Below are positions 8,340 through 18,484 of a DNA stretch of 64,000 nt, piece by piece (the stretch's first letter is position 1; the number at the start of each line of letters is the position of its first letter). Both the position numbers and the translations under genes were made by a program. Source of the DNA: Polyangiaceae bacterium. Its GTDB lineage: Bacteria > Myxococcota_A > Polyangia > Polyangiales > Polyangiaceae. The stretch covers positions 1 through 64,000 of the forward strand of contig JABFXY010000049.1 in NCBI GenBank assembly GCA_013361525.1, given 5' to 3'. The notes under the pieces were generated by a model. The model saw only the letters and a program-made list of their open reading frames with translations, did no database searches and was not told the DNA's origin.

Positions 8340-10301
8340 TCACACGTCCTCCCGCGTCGCGGGCTTTCCCCACCACAGCTCGGCGGACAAGATGAGCAGC
8401 GCGACGAGCGTGGTGAGGCCGAAGATCGTGACGACGTGGTGCGGTAACAAGGCGGCGAGGTAGCCGCCCGTCAGCATCACGGGGCACGAGTAGAGCCAGC
8501 GCCGCCGGCCGAAGAGGCCGGCGGCGAGGCAACACACCGACAAGACGAACATGTCGTCGCGGAGGATCCGCTCGGCGCTGTCGGAGGCGATGAGGCCCGC
8601 GATGCGGTGGAGCAGGACCGACGCGAGCGCGCCGACGACGAGGATGGCGAGCCGAAGCGCGGCCTTGTTCGTGGAGAGTCGCCTCCACAACAGGGCGACC
8701 GTCACGACGCCCAGCATCGTGAAGAAGCCGCCGACGATAACGGTCCCGCGAACCTTCACCTGTGTGCCGACGAGGGCTTGGATCAACACCTGCGAGATCG
8801 TCGAGAGCACGCAGAGCCCGGCCGCACCCATTCCGATCCATCGAAGTGCGGGCGTGACGTCGGTATCGCGCGCGATCTTCTCGAGGCGGTCGCGCTCGAC
8901 ACGCTCGCGCTCGACTGCGGCTTCGACCTTCTCGAGCGCGGGCAAGAGACTGGCGGCGTCGGCGCCGAGCTCCGCGACGAGGGCGCGCGACGCGGCGACG
9001 TTCTTGCGATCGATCTCGAGCGCGAGCTGCTCGATGAGCACGTCGCGAACACCTTCGCGTGCACGCTCGTAGTCGGGGTGCGCCGACAGCGCTTGTTCGA
9101 AGCCGAACCGAGCTTCGCTGGCGAGCCGAACCAACCGCGGATCGTCGAGCTTGCCTTCGGCGCGCAGCGAACGAAGCTCCGCGAGGCGCGCGTCCGCTAC
9201 GCCGGCCAGCGAAAACGCACCTCGGTATGCGAGAAACGCCGCGATTCGCGAGCGAAATGCAGCTGCGTCTTGCGGACGGTCTCCTGGTTCTTTCGCCGTC
9301 GCCTCGTTCGCGAGAGCGGCGAGCTCGGGCGCAACGTCGTCTCCGTACTCGAAGGGCTTGGATGCAATCGCAGACTCGAGCACGTCGGCGAGCGTGGCGC
9401 CCGCGTGACGAGGTGAGCCGGTCAACATGTGGTGTAGCGTCGCGCCGAGCAGGTAGACGTCGGTGCGCGGCTCGATCGTCCCTCCGCTGACCATCTCGGG
9501 CGCGAGGTAGCGCGGTGTTCCTGCGAGGCGCGTCGCGCTTTCACCCGCCGCGCTCGCGATGCCCCAATCGACGAGATAGACCTCGCCACCCGTTCCGATC
9601 ATCACGTTCTCGGGCTTGATGTCGCGATGCACGAGACCACCCAGATGCGCGTGGTGTGCGGCCGCGGCCACCTGCATCAAGATGCCGAGGTTCGCCGCGA
9701 GCCGATCCGCCGTCGCGTCGAGCAGCGCCGGCCAAGCAGCGTGCTCCGCGTCGGCGAGCAGCTCGAGCCAAGAGGCACCGACGATCCGCTTCATGACGAG
9801 GACGGGCTCGCCGCTCCGCGCGTAGCCGAGCAGGTGCACCGGCAGCACGTTCGGATGCTCGAGATAGCCGGTGATCGCCCCCTCGGTCAAAAGCGCGCGA
9901 GCTTGGGCGCCGTCGCGGGCATCTTTCACCGTCTTGACCGCGACGGGCCTTCCGAGCGAGCGCTGCTCCGCGAGGTACACGCGGCCCATACCGCCTTCAG
10001 CGAGAAGCGACGTGAGGACGATGTCGCTGCCGTGCTCGACCTCGGTGTCGCCGGGCTCGAGCGCGAGCGAGAGCGACAGCTGCGGGATCGAGCCGAAAAC
10101 CGGCGCGTTGCGCGTCACCGTCTGCTGCGACGTGCGCGGCACCGGCGAGAGCAACGTCCGCTTCGTCGCGTCGACCGCCGCGTCGACGTCGGGCCGAATC
10201 GTCGCGCCCAAGTCGAACGCGGTGGCGGCTTCCGCGAGGGACTCCGCGACGGTGGCGGCGAGCTCACGAGGAGACAACAAGGGCCGAGCAGCATATCGCA
10301 C
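8340..10301 (-). CDS. Ser/Thr protein kinase with C-terminal multi-span membrane domain (DWG variant)
   Basis: 653 residues. The kinase domain (about 92-375) has glycine loop EGGMGRVY, Lys123 in VAVKTV, HRDIKPEN with Asp227, and YLAPEM. The Mg-binding motif reads DWG (245-247) instead of DFG; Asp is kept, so activity is plausible. After a helical linker (about 390-480, charged, coiled-coil-like), the last roughly 170 residues hold about five hydrophobic spans, unlike the single-span neighbours, and no large outside domain. It may sense a membrane property or partner. The GTG at 10301 is used as the most upstream start; TTG codons 7 or 8 codons later are alternatives. The first 90 residues are low-complexity and probably disordered. 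Confidence 0.88.
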   Translation of the reverse strand: MRYAARPLLSPRELAATVAESLAEAATAFDLGATIRPDVDAAVDATKRTLLSPVPRTSQQTVTRNAPVFGSIPQLSLSLALEPGDTEVEHGSDIVLTSLLAEGGMGRVYLAEQRSLGRPVAVKTVKDARDGAQARALLTEGAITGYLEHPNVLPVHLLGYARSGEPVLVMKRIVGASWLELLADAEHAAWPALLDATADRLAANLGILMQVAAAAHHAHLGGLVHRDIKPENVMIGTGGEVYLVDWGIASAAGESATRLAGTPRYLAPEMVSGGTIEPRTDVYLLGATLHHMLTGSPRHAGATLADVLESAIASKPFEYGDDVAPELAALANEATAKEPGDRPQDAAAFRSRIAAFLAYRGAFSLAGVADARLAELRSLRAEGKLDDPRLVRLASEARFGFEQALSAHPDYERAREGVRDVLIEQLALEIDRKNVAASRALVAELGADAASLLPALEKVEAAVERERVERDRLEKIARDTDVTPALRWIGMGAAGLCVLSTISQVLIQALVGTQVKVRGTVIVGGFFTMLGVVTVALLWRRLSTNKAALRLAILVVGALASVLLHRIAGLIASDSAERILRDDMFVLSVCCLAAGLFGRRRWLYSCPVMLTGGYLAALLPHHVVTIFGLTTLVALLILSAELWWGKPATREDV

Positions 10302-10355
10302 CGCTCGGCCCGAATTGCGCGCGGATCGCGCTCGATCGTGCTCTGACCGACGCGC

Positions 10356-12338
10356 TCAGTGCTCCGGCGCGCAGGCGAGGCGCACGGCCCACGTCGACTC
10401 CTCGGCCGTACCGGCGAGGAGCTTGTCGCCTTGAACGGCGAGGCCGAGCACGCGCGAATCGAAGGAGTCGTCGAGCCTTTCCCACGAAGCGCCCGAATCG
10501 ACCGAGTAGTAGACGCTCCCTTCGCCGACCTCGTAGATGTCACCCGCGCCCGCAAAGAGCGTCGAGCCCACCGTCAGGAAGGTGCCGACCTTCACGCCTT
10601 CGAGGCTCGTCTGCCAGGTCGCTCCGTGATCCAGCGAGCGAAAGACACCGCCTTCATCGCTCGCGCCGACCACGACGTTCCCGATCGTCTCGAAGTGCAC
10701 GAGCTCGCCCGCGCCCTCTTCGAGGACGATGGGCGTCCAACTCGCGCCTTGATCGTCGGAGCGGTACGGGCCGTCGTACCCCGTCGTCGCCAGGAGCGCG
10801 TCACCCGACTGCACGAGACCGTTGACGGCCGGGATGTAGCTGTCGCCGTAGCAATCGGTGAACGTCGACGGGAAACCTCCCATCGCCGAGCTCCACGTCT
10901 TGCCGCCATCGGTGGAGAGGTAGAGCTCGCTCGTGAGGCTCTGGGCATCTTGGCAATAGATGCCCGCGCCGCGCTGCACGCCGAGGACGATGCCAGCATC
11001 GATGGAGGCGAGGAAGGTCATCACGCCGTACTCCTCCGGCTGGAACGGGAGCGCCTCGAACGACGCACCGTCATCCTTGGAGACGAGGACGGCTTGGGTC
11101 CCGAGGGCAAAGACGGTTCCGTCGCGCTCGAGCGCGCGGGTCGACCAGCGGAGTCCGACGCCCTCGGGCAGGGCGACCGGATGCCACGACGCGCCGCCGT
11201 CGACGGTGCGGAATGCGCCGCTCGGTGAGCCCGAGATGACGGAGTCCCCCGCCGCGCTCAACATCCAAACCGAGTCGGCGAGGACGTCGAGCTTCGACCA
11301 CGAACCCTCCGCGCCGCTCGCGCGCAGCAGACCGTTGGCCGCTGCGAAGAGGTGCGTGCCGTCGTTTGCGAGCGAGGCGCCGGAGATGAGCGGGCCCATC
11401 TCGGTCTTCGTCCAGTGAGCACCTTCGTCGGCGCTCGTGAAGAGACCGGTGTGCGTCGCTGCGAAGAGGTTATTGTCGACGATGAGGAAGTCCTGCACGT
11501 CCGCGGGTGCTTGCGATCCGATCGGTGCCCACGTCGCGCCGCCGTCCTCGGTCCGAAACACCTGCGTGTCGTTCGCCGCAAAGCCTCGTTCACCGAAGAA
11601 CGCGAATGCCTTGTATCCCCACTGCGGCAGATCGGCGACGGCGGTCCACTCCGCCGCTTCGGCGGCGAGCTCGAGCCGGTAGACGCCCGGGTCGTAGATC
11701 GAGTTCGCGTAGAGATACGTCCCGTCGGACTCCATCACGTCGAACATGTGATCGCTCGTGGGCAGCGCGACCCATCCGCTCGTCGCGACATCCCACTGAT
11801 ACGGCCGCCCCTGCGCGAGCGCGTAGAAGTCGTCGCCGTGCGCCGAGAAGTAGAACGGAGCGGTCCATTCCGGATCCGAGACTTTCGTCCACGTCTCGCC
11901 GTCGGTGGAGCGATAGATCTCCTCCCACGTCGCGACGAAGAGGTCCGAGCCGAACGCTCCCATCGCCGAGATGGTCTTCCCCGCAATCTCGTCGGCCGTC
12001 ACGAGCGACCAGGTCTCGCCGCCGTCGAGGGATCGATGCAGCGCGGTGTTCGTCGTCGCAATCACCACGTCCGCGGTCGCAGCGACTTGCTCGAAACGCG
12101 CGGTGGAAGGTCCGCTGGTCGGCGCAAACGCATCGTCGGTCACGAGGGTTTTGGTGTCGCACGCGGGGACGCTCGCGCCCTCGCCGCCGTCGCCACCTTC
12201 ACCGCCCGCGCCGGTTGCGCCCGTTCCACCAGAGCCGCCGTCGTCCGAATCGTTCGGCGTGGCCGTCTCGGTGCAGGCCGCACTCACCAGCATCATCGCC
12301 ACCAGGGACGCCAGCCTCATCCTCGTCGAAATCGTCAT
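10356..12338 (-). CDS. BNR/Asp-box (sialidase-like) beta-propeller lipoprotein
   Basis: 660 residues. The signal peptide ends in the lipobox VSAAC (Cys22), followed by a Gly/Ser/Thr/Glu-rich linker (about 30-55). The rest contains about ten Asp-box motifs of the form S-x-D-G-G-x-T/S-W, such as RSLDGGETWS, RSTDGETWTK, RTEDGGATWAP, LSTDGGKTWSS, RSLDHGATWQ and YSVDSGASWER, spaced roughly 40-70 residues apart. That predicts one or two beta-propellers of the sialidase, Ycf48 or VPS10 type. No sialidase catalytic residues are obvious, so I infer a surface binding or scaffold role, not an enzyme. GGAGG lies 7 nt before the ATG. The 173-bp gap upstream should hold its promoter. Confidence 0.82.
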   Translation of the reverse strand: MTISTRMRLASLVAMMLVSAACTETATPNDSDDGGSGGTGATGAGGEGGDGGEGASVPACDTKTLVTDDAFAPTSGPSTARFEQVAATADVVIATTNTALHRSLDGGETWSLVTADEIAGKTISAMGAFGSDLFVATWEEIYRSTDGETWTKVSDPEWTAPFYFSAHGDDFYALAQGRPYQWDVATSGWVALPTSDHMFDVMESDGTYLYANSIYDPGVYRLELAAEAAEWTAVADLPQWGYKAFAFFGERGFAANDTQVFRTEDGGATWAPIGSQAPADVQDFLIVDNNLFAATHTGLFTSADEGAHWTKTEMGPLISGASLANDGTHLFAAANGLLRASGAEGSWSKLDVLADSVWMLSAAGDSVISGSPSGAFRTVDGGASWHPVALPEGVGLRWSTRALERDGTVFALGTQAVLVSKDDGASFEALPFQPEEYGVMTFLASIDAGIVLGVQRGAGIYCQDAQSLTSELYLSTDGGKTWSSAMGGFPSTFTDCYGDSYIPAVNGLVQSGDALLATTGYDGPYRSDDQGASWTPIVLEEGAGELVHFETIGNVVVGASDEGGVFRSLDHGATWQTSLEGVKVGTFLTVGSTLFAGAGDIYEVGEGSVYYSVDSGASWERLDDSFDSRVLGLAVQGDKLLAGTAEESTWAVRLACAPEH

Positions 12339-12511
12339 GTCACGCCTCCGAAGTCATTCGCTGGGGCGCGTCGCCCCGCATCAAGCAAGGAGGAGCTTAG
12401 GTCTCGCGAAGCCATGCGCCCCCGAAAGATCCCCGAAACTTCCGGCGCGGAGACCAACGACCTAAGTTGCTGGAATAGCAAATGAATCAGCCTCACCTGA
12501 AAGCTCTTTGA

Positions 12512-15301
12512 TCACGTCCCGGAGGTCGCCCGAACGATCTCGATCGTCGGGTCGAGAAGATACCCATCGTCGCGCTGGAGCAGCAGCTTGCGAAGACCGA
12601 GGCTGCGCAGCGTCGCGACTGCGTTGTAGACGCGTTCGGTTCCAGCCTCCGGCAAGACCTTCTCACCGGGCCAACCTTGCTCGACGAGCCTGCCGATCGA
12701 TGCCGCCTCACCCGGAGAATCGAGGCGATGTTCGGCGAGGCAATGCACGATGCGCTGCAAGGCTCGACGTCGATGCAGCCGCACGCTCTCTTTTGCGCGC
12801 GGCGGTTTGAACCAGAGGCCACCCGGGCCAACGACCAGTGCGTTCCGGCTCGCGGCTCCGACACCTTCGTCGAGCTTCGCGAGCGCGGCCTCGAGCAAAC
12901 GAACGGCGCAACGAACCTCGACGGATCGACCCGTCCACGCGGCCGCGCCGTCGAGCCGCGCGCGCGCTTGACGGTGCAGCTCGGTCGCAACGGCGCCTTT
13001 CGACGCACGGGCACGCGCCAAATCGAGCAGGCCGCGATGCACCTCGATCGCGCACGCAAACGCCGGCCGTGGATAAGGCGCGAGGGTTCGCTCGGCCTGC
13101 TCGAAGAGATCGCTCGCGTGCGTGAGCGCGTCCTCGATCGCGGCGATCGCTCCGAGCGAGCCCAGAAACAGGCCCTCGTGATCAGGGCTCATCGAACGCG
13201 CGAGGTCGAGCGCACGGCGATAACGCTTCTTCGCTTCTCCGAGCTGGCCTTCGGATAGGTGCACGCTCGCCGAGCCCGCGAGCGCGATGCCCTCGGCGCG
13301 GCGGACGTTGATCTCGGAGAGCAACGCGAGCGCGTCGTCGTAGATTCGCTCGGCTTCCGCGAGTGCTCCTGCGTCGTGCTCCGCGAGCGCGACGTACGAG
13401 AGCGTGACCCCTTCCCAATGCCGCGCGCCGGCCTCGCGGTGAATACGCAAACCTTCGGCGAGGTGGGTTCGCGCTTCGGGCAACGACCCGGTCGCAAGCG
13501 ACACGATGCCGAGGCTCGTCACGCTGATGCCTTCGAAGGCGCGATCACGCGTCTCGCGCTGCAGATCGAGCGCACGGACGAGGAGCGCGCGCGACGCGTC
13601 GGGGTCGTCGCGGTTGAAGTGCGTCGCGGCCTGCATCGCGAGCAAACGCCCTTCGGTGCGGCGATCGTTCGTGTCCTTCACCAGCGCGAGCGCGCGCTCG
13701 AAGTAGTCGCCTGCCTCGGTCCAGCGCGCGCGAACCGTCGCCGCGTTGCCCAGCCCGGAAAGGGCGCTCGCCGACAATGTTCGATCGCCGGATTTGGTCG
13801 CAATCGCAAGCACACGCTCGAAGTCCTCGATGCTCTCGCGCGTCTGGCCGACGAAGCGCCGCAAATTCCCGCGTGCTTCGAGACCGCGCGCGACGAGCCT
13901 CGGGTCGATCTCGCCTTCGTCGGTCGTGGCGAGCGCAGCGTCGAGTGCCTCGAGCGAGAGCGCATACGGATGCGACGCGGCCGACCGAGCCACGACGAGC
14001 GCCGCACGCAAGGCGGCGCCGTGAAGCTCCGAAGGAAGGTCCTTGGGACTCGCCAACGCTGCATGACCGGGAAGAAATCGCCGATGCACCGCGAGCAGGT
14101 TCTCGTGCTCGAGACGAAGCTTTCGGCGGACGTCGGGATCGTCGGCGACATCGAGCCGCGCGCAGAGCTTCTCCCCGAGCTCGAGGTAATGGCGCGCGTG
14201 TCGCTCGTGGGCGCGAAGCGTGGCCGCCGTGTCGAGCTTCGCCTCGGCGAAATCGCGGATGCTCTGGAGCAGGGTGAACCTTCGCACCGACGGATCACGC
14301 TCGTCGGCGAGCAGGAGCGACTTGTCACGCAGCGATTGAAGGACGTCGATCGCCGACGCTGTTCGATCGAGGTCGTCGAGCTCGAGCACCCCTTCCACTG
14401 CGGCAACGCCGAAGCCTCCGCGAAACACGGATGCTTGTGCGAGCGCACGTTGCTCCCACGGCGCGAGCAGCGACCACGACGACTCGATCGTCTCCCACAG
14501 CGTCGCGCGCCGCGGCAGCACGGATGGATCGTGGGTCAGCCAGCCGAAACGACCGCCGAACCGCTCGAGCAGCTCGGCGGGCGCGAGCACGCGCATGCGC
14601 GCGGCGGCAAGCTCGATCGCGAGCGGCAGCCCATCGAGCAAGCGCACGAGCGTGGCGATGTCACGCAGCTCGGTCTCGGAGGCGTTCGACCCGGTCCCCG
14701 GCGCGGCCGCGCGCGCTCGCTCCAAGAAAAGCTGCACGGCCTCACACTCGTGACCGCCCGCCTCGCCGGGCAGCGCGAGCGGGCCGAGATCGAACAGCGC
14801 CTCGCCCGGGATGCCGAGACGCTCGCGCGACGTCACGAGCAAACGCGTCGACACGGGAACCGCCGCGAGCAGCTCGGCGAGGAGCGACGCCGCCGGACGC
14901 ACCAGCTGCTCGAAGTTGTCGAGGATCAACAGCATCGCCGGTCGCGCGCGCAGCGCCGTCTCGACGCGACGGCGCGATTCATCGATCGGAAGCGAGTCGC
15001 CGATCGGAATCGACACGACCTGCGCGAGCCGCGAAAGCATGTCGAACGCGGTCGTCGCATCGCCGAGCTCGCAGAAGAAGACGCCGCCGGGCGGCGCGTC
15101 ATCCCGCGCGAGAACGCCGAGCGCATACTCTTTCACGATGCGCGTTTTCCCGGTGCCGGGCGGTCCCAAGACCGTCACCAGCCTCGACCGGCCGAGCGCC
15201 GCTTCGAGCCCCTCGAGGGCGTCTCGGCGACCGACGAAGCTCGTCGGAAGCGCGGTCACGTTCGTCGGCGGCGGCTCACGCATGGGCGCTCGAGGGCGCA
15301 C
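12512..15301 (-). CDS. NB-ARC/TPR ATPase regulator with C-terminal winged-helix DNA-binding domain
   Basis: 929 residues. STAND-type ATPase related to AfsR/MalT-style regulators. Walker A GPPGTGKT is at 46-53, Walker B LLILDNF ends near residue 130, and a sensor-like LLVTSRER follows. A winged-helix/ARC2-like region runs to about 370, then a long series of tetratricopeptide-like helices (about 430-810). The last roughly 100 residues, ending in DGYLLDP, resemble an OmpR/SARP-type winged helix with its C-terminal beta hairpin (compare GGYRLDP), preceded by RVYNAVATLRSLGL. In AfsR/SARP proteins that domain is N-terminal, so the order here is reversed. The GTG at 15301 has GAGG 8 nt upstream; ATG 15283 is the alternative. 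Ligand and target genes are unknown. Confidence 0.82.
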   Translation of the reverse strand: MRPRAPMREPPPTNVTALPTSFVGRRDALEGLEAALGRSRLVTVLGPPGTGKTRIVKEYALGVLARDDAPPGGVFFCELGDATTAFDMLSRLAQVVSIPIGDSLPIDESRRRVETALRARPAMLLILDNFEQLVRPAASLLAELLAAVPVSTRLLVTSRERLGIPGEALFDLGPLALPGEAGGHECEAVQLFLERARAAAPGTGSNASETELRDIATLVRLLDGLPLAIELAAARMRVLAPAELLERFGGRFGWLTHDPSVLPRRATLWETIESSWSLLAPWEQRALAQASVFRGGFGVAAVEGVLELDDLDRTASAIDVLQSLRDKSLLLADERDPSVRRFTLLQSIRDFAEAKLDTAATLRAHERHARHYLELGEKLCARLDVADDPDVRRKLRLEHENLLAVHRRFLPGHAALASPKDLPSELHGAALRAALVVARSAASHPYALSLEALDAALATTDEGEIDPRLVARGLEARGNLRRFVGQTRESIEDFERVLAIATKSGDRTLSASALSGLGNAATVRARWTEAGDYFERALALVKDTNDRRTEGRLLAMQAATHFNRDDPDASRALLVRALDLQRETRDRAFEGISVTSLGIVSLATGSLPEARTHLAEGLRIHREAGARHWEGVTLSYVALAEHDAGALAEAERIYDDALALLSEINVRRAEGIALAGSASVHLSEGQLGEAKKRYRRALDLARSMSPDHEGLFLGSLGAIAAIEDALTHASDLFEQAERTLAPYPRPAFACAIEVHRGLLDLARARASKGAVATELHRQARARLDGAAAWTGRSVEVRCAVRLLEAALAKLDEGVGAASRNALVVGPGGLWFKPPRAKESVRLHRRRALQRIVHCLAEHRLDSPGEAASIGRLVEQGWPGEKVLPEAGTERVYNAVATLRSLGLRKLLLQRDDGYLLDPTIEIVRATSGT

Positions 15302-15363
15302 CTTTATGCCTCACAAAGAGGCCGAGCGCCCGAAGGATCGCGTGATCGCTGGGCGCGGCGCGT

Positions 15364-18300
15364 TCAGCCGCCGCCCGCGAGTCGCGCGAGCGCAGCCTTG
15401 ATCCAGCCCTTCTCGGGCTCTGCTTTCGTGAGGGCTTCGAGGCGACTTCGACAATCGTCGCAGCTCGTCCCCTTCGCACGCGCGTCGAAGGCGTCCGCCG
15501 CGATGCGCCCGTAGAGCGCGATCGGCAGCCTTGGATCATCTTTGAGCGCGGCGTCGAAGTGCTCTCGCGCGGCATCGACTGCCTGATGGTCCCACAGCGC
15601 GGTGACGCCCATGTCCGCTCGAATCTTCGCGCGCGTCGTGTGCGCCGCCGGATAGTCCATCTGACCGAGCGCCGTCCCGATGGTCCGCATGGCTTCGGCG
15701 GTTTCACCTCGATTCAAGAGGAACTGCGCGTAATTCCCCTTTTCCCAAGCTGACTCCGGCTCGAGCTCGATGATGCGCTGCTGTGCCGCGTCCGCCGCAT
15801 AGAACCTGCGCTGCGACTCGTACGCGTCCGTGAGCGCGTCAAATGCAGAGCGAACGAGACCCTCGTCCGTGGCTTCGGCGATGACCCGCGTCGCGCGTCG
15901 CGCCGCCTCGTCGTAATTGCCTTCGTCGCTCGCGATCTGAGCCAGAAGAACGTCGACGTAGAGGTCGGAGCCGGGCACGCGCCCGAGCGCGGTCGTCGCT
16001 TCGCGAGCGCGGTCGAACACGGGCTTCTTCCCCTCCGGCGCGTTCGATTTCGCCGCGAGCAGCTCGAGCCAGGCCATCGCGACGAACGCGTCGCGCACCA
16101 TCGGCCGCACGGCGATCGCCTTCTCGAGGATGGCGCGCGCGCTCGTGAGCCCGGCGGCGTCATACCGAGTTCGCCCAATGTAGGCGCTTTTGTATGTAAT
16201 GCGACCGAGCTGGGCGAGCGCGAGCCCATCGTTCGGGTTTGCCTTCAATGCGCGCTCGGCGAGCTCCTGCGCCTCGACGAGCAACGCACCATTGCCACTC
16301 CAGCGATCGACGAGAGCGCGTGCCTGTTCGGCCGGCGTCCGAGGCACGGTCGCACTGGCAGCAATCACCTCCGCGCGTGGCTTCGGAACGTTGTTCGCAT
16401 CGGCAGGATCATCGAGTCGCAACGCCGCGACGCTGCCGGTCCCCGTCCCGAGATAGAGCCGCCGCCCGTCGGCCGAAAACCGAAGCACCGGGATCCCGCG
16501 CTCCTCGACATTGAAGAACCATTTCAGATGTCCGTCGGTCGCATTGTTGATTCGCAAGAGGCCCGTGCTGTCTCCGGTCGCGACGAGCGTTCCGTCCGGG
16601 GAGAACGCCACACTCCAGGCCTCGCTCTCGCTTCGGAGCGACATGAATTCCGTCTGCTTTCGCGTCAGCGACAGACGCGTGACACCGTCGTCCGAGGCTG
16701 TCGCGACGAGGGAGCCGTCTCTCGTGAAATCGATATCGTCGATCGTCGCCCCGTGCGCAGGCAGCTGGAACGAGGACGATCCGTCGGTGCTCCACAGCTT
16801 CGGGACGAACGACGCGCCGCCCGCGGCGAGCTGCTTGTTGTCCGGCGCCATGGCGAGCGCGTGCACGTTCGCCCCAGATGAGTGCTCGATGGTCCCGGAA
16901 ACGGTGAGGCCCGGCAGCGCGAACCGCTTCACGATACCCGTCTCACCGCCCGCGAATACCTCCGAGCCGTCGGCGCTGACAGCAAGTGCCATCACCGCAA
17001 ACCCCGCCTCCGCCTCTTGAACGAGCTTGTTCGTCGCTGCGTCGAAGACCCGCACCCGCTTCGAATCGCCCGTCACGATGTGCTTCCCGTCGGGCGTGAA
17101 CGCGACCGAGCCGACCCTGCCCTCGTGAACACCCAGCGAACCGAGCGGCTCCAATGTATCTGCGGACCAAACCTTCGCGCTCGCGTCTGCACTGGCGCTC
17201 ACCAGCCTGGTTCCGTCCGGGGAAATCGCAATGTCGTGGACGACATGCGCGTGAGCGCGCGCCGTCTTGTCGATCTTGAAGGCGGGATATCGAAAGCGCG
17301 GCGGGGGCGGAAGAACGGCGCGCAACACATTCGCGGGCGCCACTTCCGGCGGGGGCGCGCTCGCGGACGCTGCGCCGGGGGCCGATCGCTCGAGTACGAC
17401 GACCGCCGCACCTCCGCCGCACGCAATCACCGCGAGGGCGCCCGCGAGGATCGCAACGCGCGTTCTCGAACCGCCGCGGCGACGAGCACCGGCACGCAGC
17501 GCAACGCCGGCCTCCGTCGCGGATTGGAATCGATCTTCCGGTGCGGGCTCGAGCAACACCGACAACCAATCGGCAAAACCAGCATCGATCGAGAGGCTCG
17601 GTGGCAGTTGCACCTTGAGCTTCTTCTGCGGCAGCTTGTCCGGTGAGTTCGCGGTGAGCAAAAAGACGATCGTCGCTCCGAGCCCGTAGAGATCCGACGC
17701 GGGGGTCGCCACGCCTCGATACTGCTCAGGCGCCATGAACCCGTAGGTCCCGACGACGGTCGTGTCACCGCTCGAGTCGGCACCCTCGAGCGCGCGCACT
17801 GCACCGTAGTCGACCAGGTGGACCGCACCCGCCGCGTCCAAGAGCACGTTGGCGGGCTTGATGTCGCGATGAATCACCGGCGCCGGCCGGCTATGCAGAT
17901 ACGCGAGCACGTCGAGCAGCTGGGCGGCGATGTCTCGGACATCGGTCGGGTGAAGAGGTCCGCGCTCCGTCACGGTGCGCGAAAGGCTCGTTCCAGAAAC
18001 GAGGGATTGGACGAGAAAGAAGACCGGCCCTTCCGCCGTCTCCTCCGAGAAGCTCTCGACGTGCCTTGGAATCCGCGGATGTGACAAACCCGCCAGAATT
18101 CGTGCTTCACGCTCGAAGAGCTCCAGGCTCTTCCAGGACGCCGCTCCCTTGACTCGGAAGCGCTTGAGCGCAACGAGCTGCCCGGTTGCGACCGATTCGG
18201 CCTCGTACGTCTGCCCTGAAGAACCGAGCCCCAACGTCGCTTTGATGCGGTAGCGATTGCCGATCAGATACCCAGGCGGAAGAACGGCAGAGTCCGACAT
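15364..18300 (-). CDS. Ser/Thr protein kinase with WD40 propeller and TPR sensor region (DYG variant)
   Basis: 978 residues. The kinase domain (about 15-270) has glycine loop LGLGSSGQTY, Lys46 in VALKRF, HRDIKPAN with Asp146, and MAPEQY. The metal motif is DYG (164-166) in place of DFG. A membrane helix (about 281-303) separates it from an outside part with WD40-like repeats (about 350-660), seen as DIAISPDGTRLVSASAD, SVAFTPDGKHIVTGD and SVAFSPDGTLVATGD. TPR-like helices (about 680-975) complete the protein, with ERALKANPNDGLALAQLG as the clearest. Kinase-WD40 fusions are common in myxobacteria and planctomycetes. The propeller probably recruits partners or senses a ligand. The ATG at 18300 is the only sensible start. 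Confidence 0.88.
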   Translation of the reverse strand: MSDSAVLPPGYLIGNRYRIKATLGLGSSGQTYEAESVATGQLVALKRFRVKGAASWKSLELFEREARILAGLSHPRIPRHVESFSEETAEGPVFFLVQSLVSGTSLSRTVTERGPLHPTDVRDIAAQLLDVLAYLHSRPAPVIHRDIKPANVLLDAAGAVHLVDYGAVRALEGADSSGDTTVVGTYGFMAPEQYRGVATPASDLYGLGATIVFLLTANSPDKLPQKKLKVQLPPSLSIDAGFADWLSVLLEPAPEDRFQSATEAGVALRAGARRRGGSRTRVAILAGALAVIACGGGAAVVVLERSAPGAASASAPPPEVAPANVLRAVLPPPPRFRYPAFKIDKTARAHAHVVHDIAISPDGTRLVSASADASAKVWSADTLEPLGSLGVHEGRVGSVAFTPDGKHIVTGDSKRVRVFDAATNKLVQEAEAGFAVMALAVSADGSEVFAGGETGIVKRFALPGLTVSGTIEHSSGANVHALAMAPDNKQLAAGGASFVPKLWSTDGSSSFQLPAHGATIDDIDFTRDGSLVATASDDGVTRLSLTRKQTEFMSLRSESEAWSVAFSPDGTLVATGDSTGLLRINNATDGHLKWFFNVEERGIPVLRFSADGRRLYLGTGTGSVAALRLDDPADANNVPKPRAEVIAASATVPRTPAEQARALVDRWSGNGALLVEAQELAERALKANPNDGLALAQLGRITYKSAYIGRTRYDAAGLTSARAILEKAIAVRPMVRDAFVAMAWLELLAAKSNAPEGKKPVFDRAREATTALGRVPGSDLYVDVLLAQIASDEGNYDEAARRATRVIAEATDEGLVRSAFDALTDAYESQRRFYAADAAQQRIIELEPESAWEKGNYAQFLLNRGETAEAMRTIGTALGQMDYPAAHTTRAKIRADMGVTALWDHQAVDAAREHFDAALKDDPRLPIALYGRIAADAFDARAKGTSCDDCRSRLEALTKAEPEKGWIKAALARLAGGG

Positions 18301-18484
18301 AGCGGGGGCTCATCGCACGAGTCGGCGCGGGCGGCACGAAAACTCCTTAGCGAGCGGCGACAAAGGTAAGCCGCACAACTACGTCGTAACCTGGCGACCG
18401 TCCGAAGGTCCTGCCTGGATCCTCGGAATTCGAGAAGAGCGGCCCGCTGGGTCGAGTTTCGTTGTCCGCCCTGCCTACCCGCCG

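Noticed and set aside
13259-15514. A 751-residue plus-strand frame opposite the STAND regulator
   Set aside because: Arg-rich antisense shadow with no motif; the opposite strand encodes Walker A and B and TPR features.
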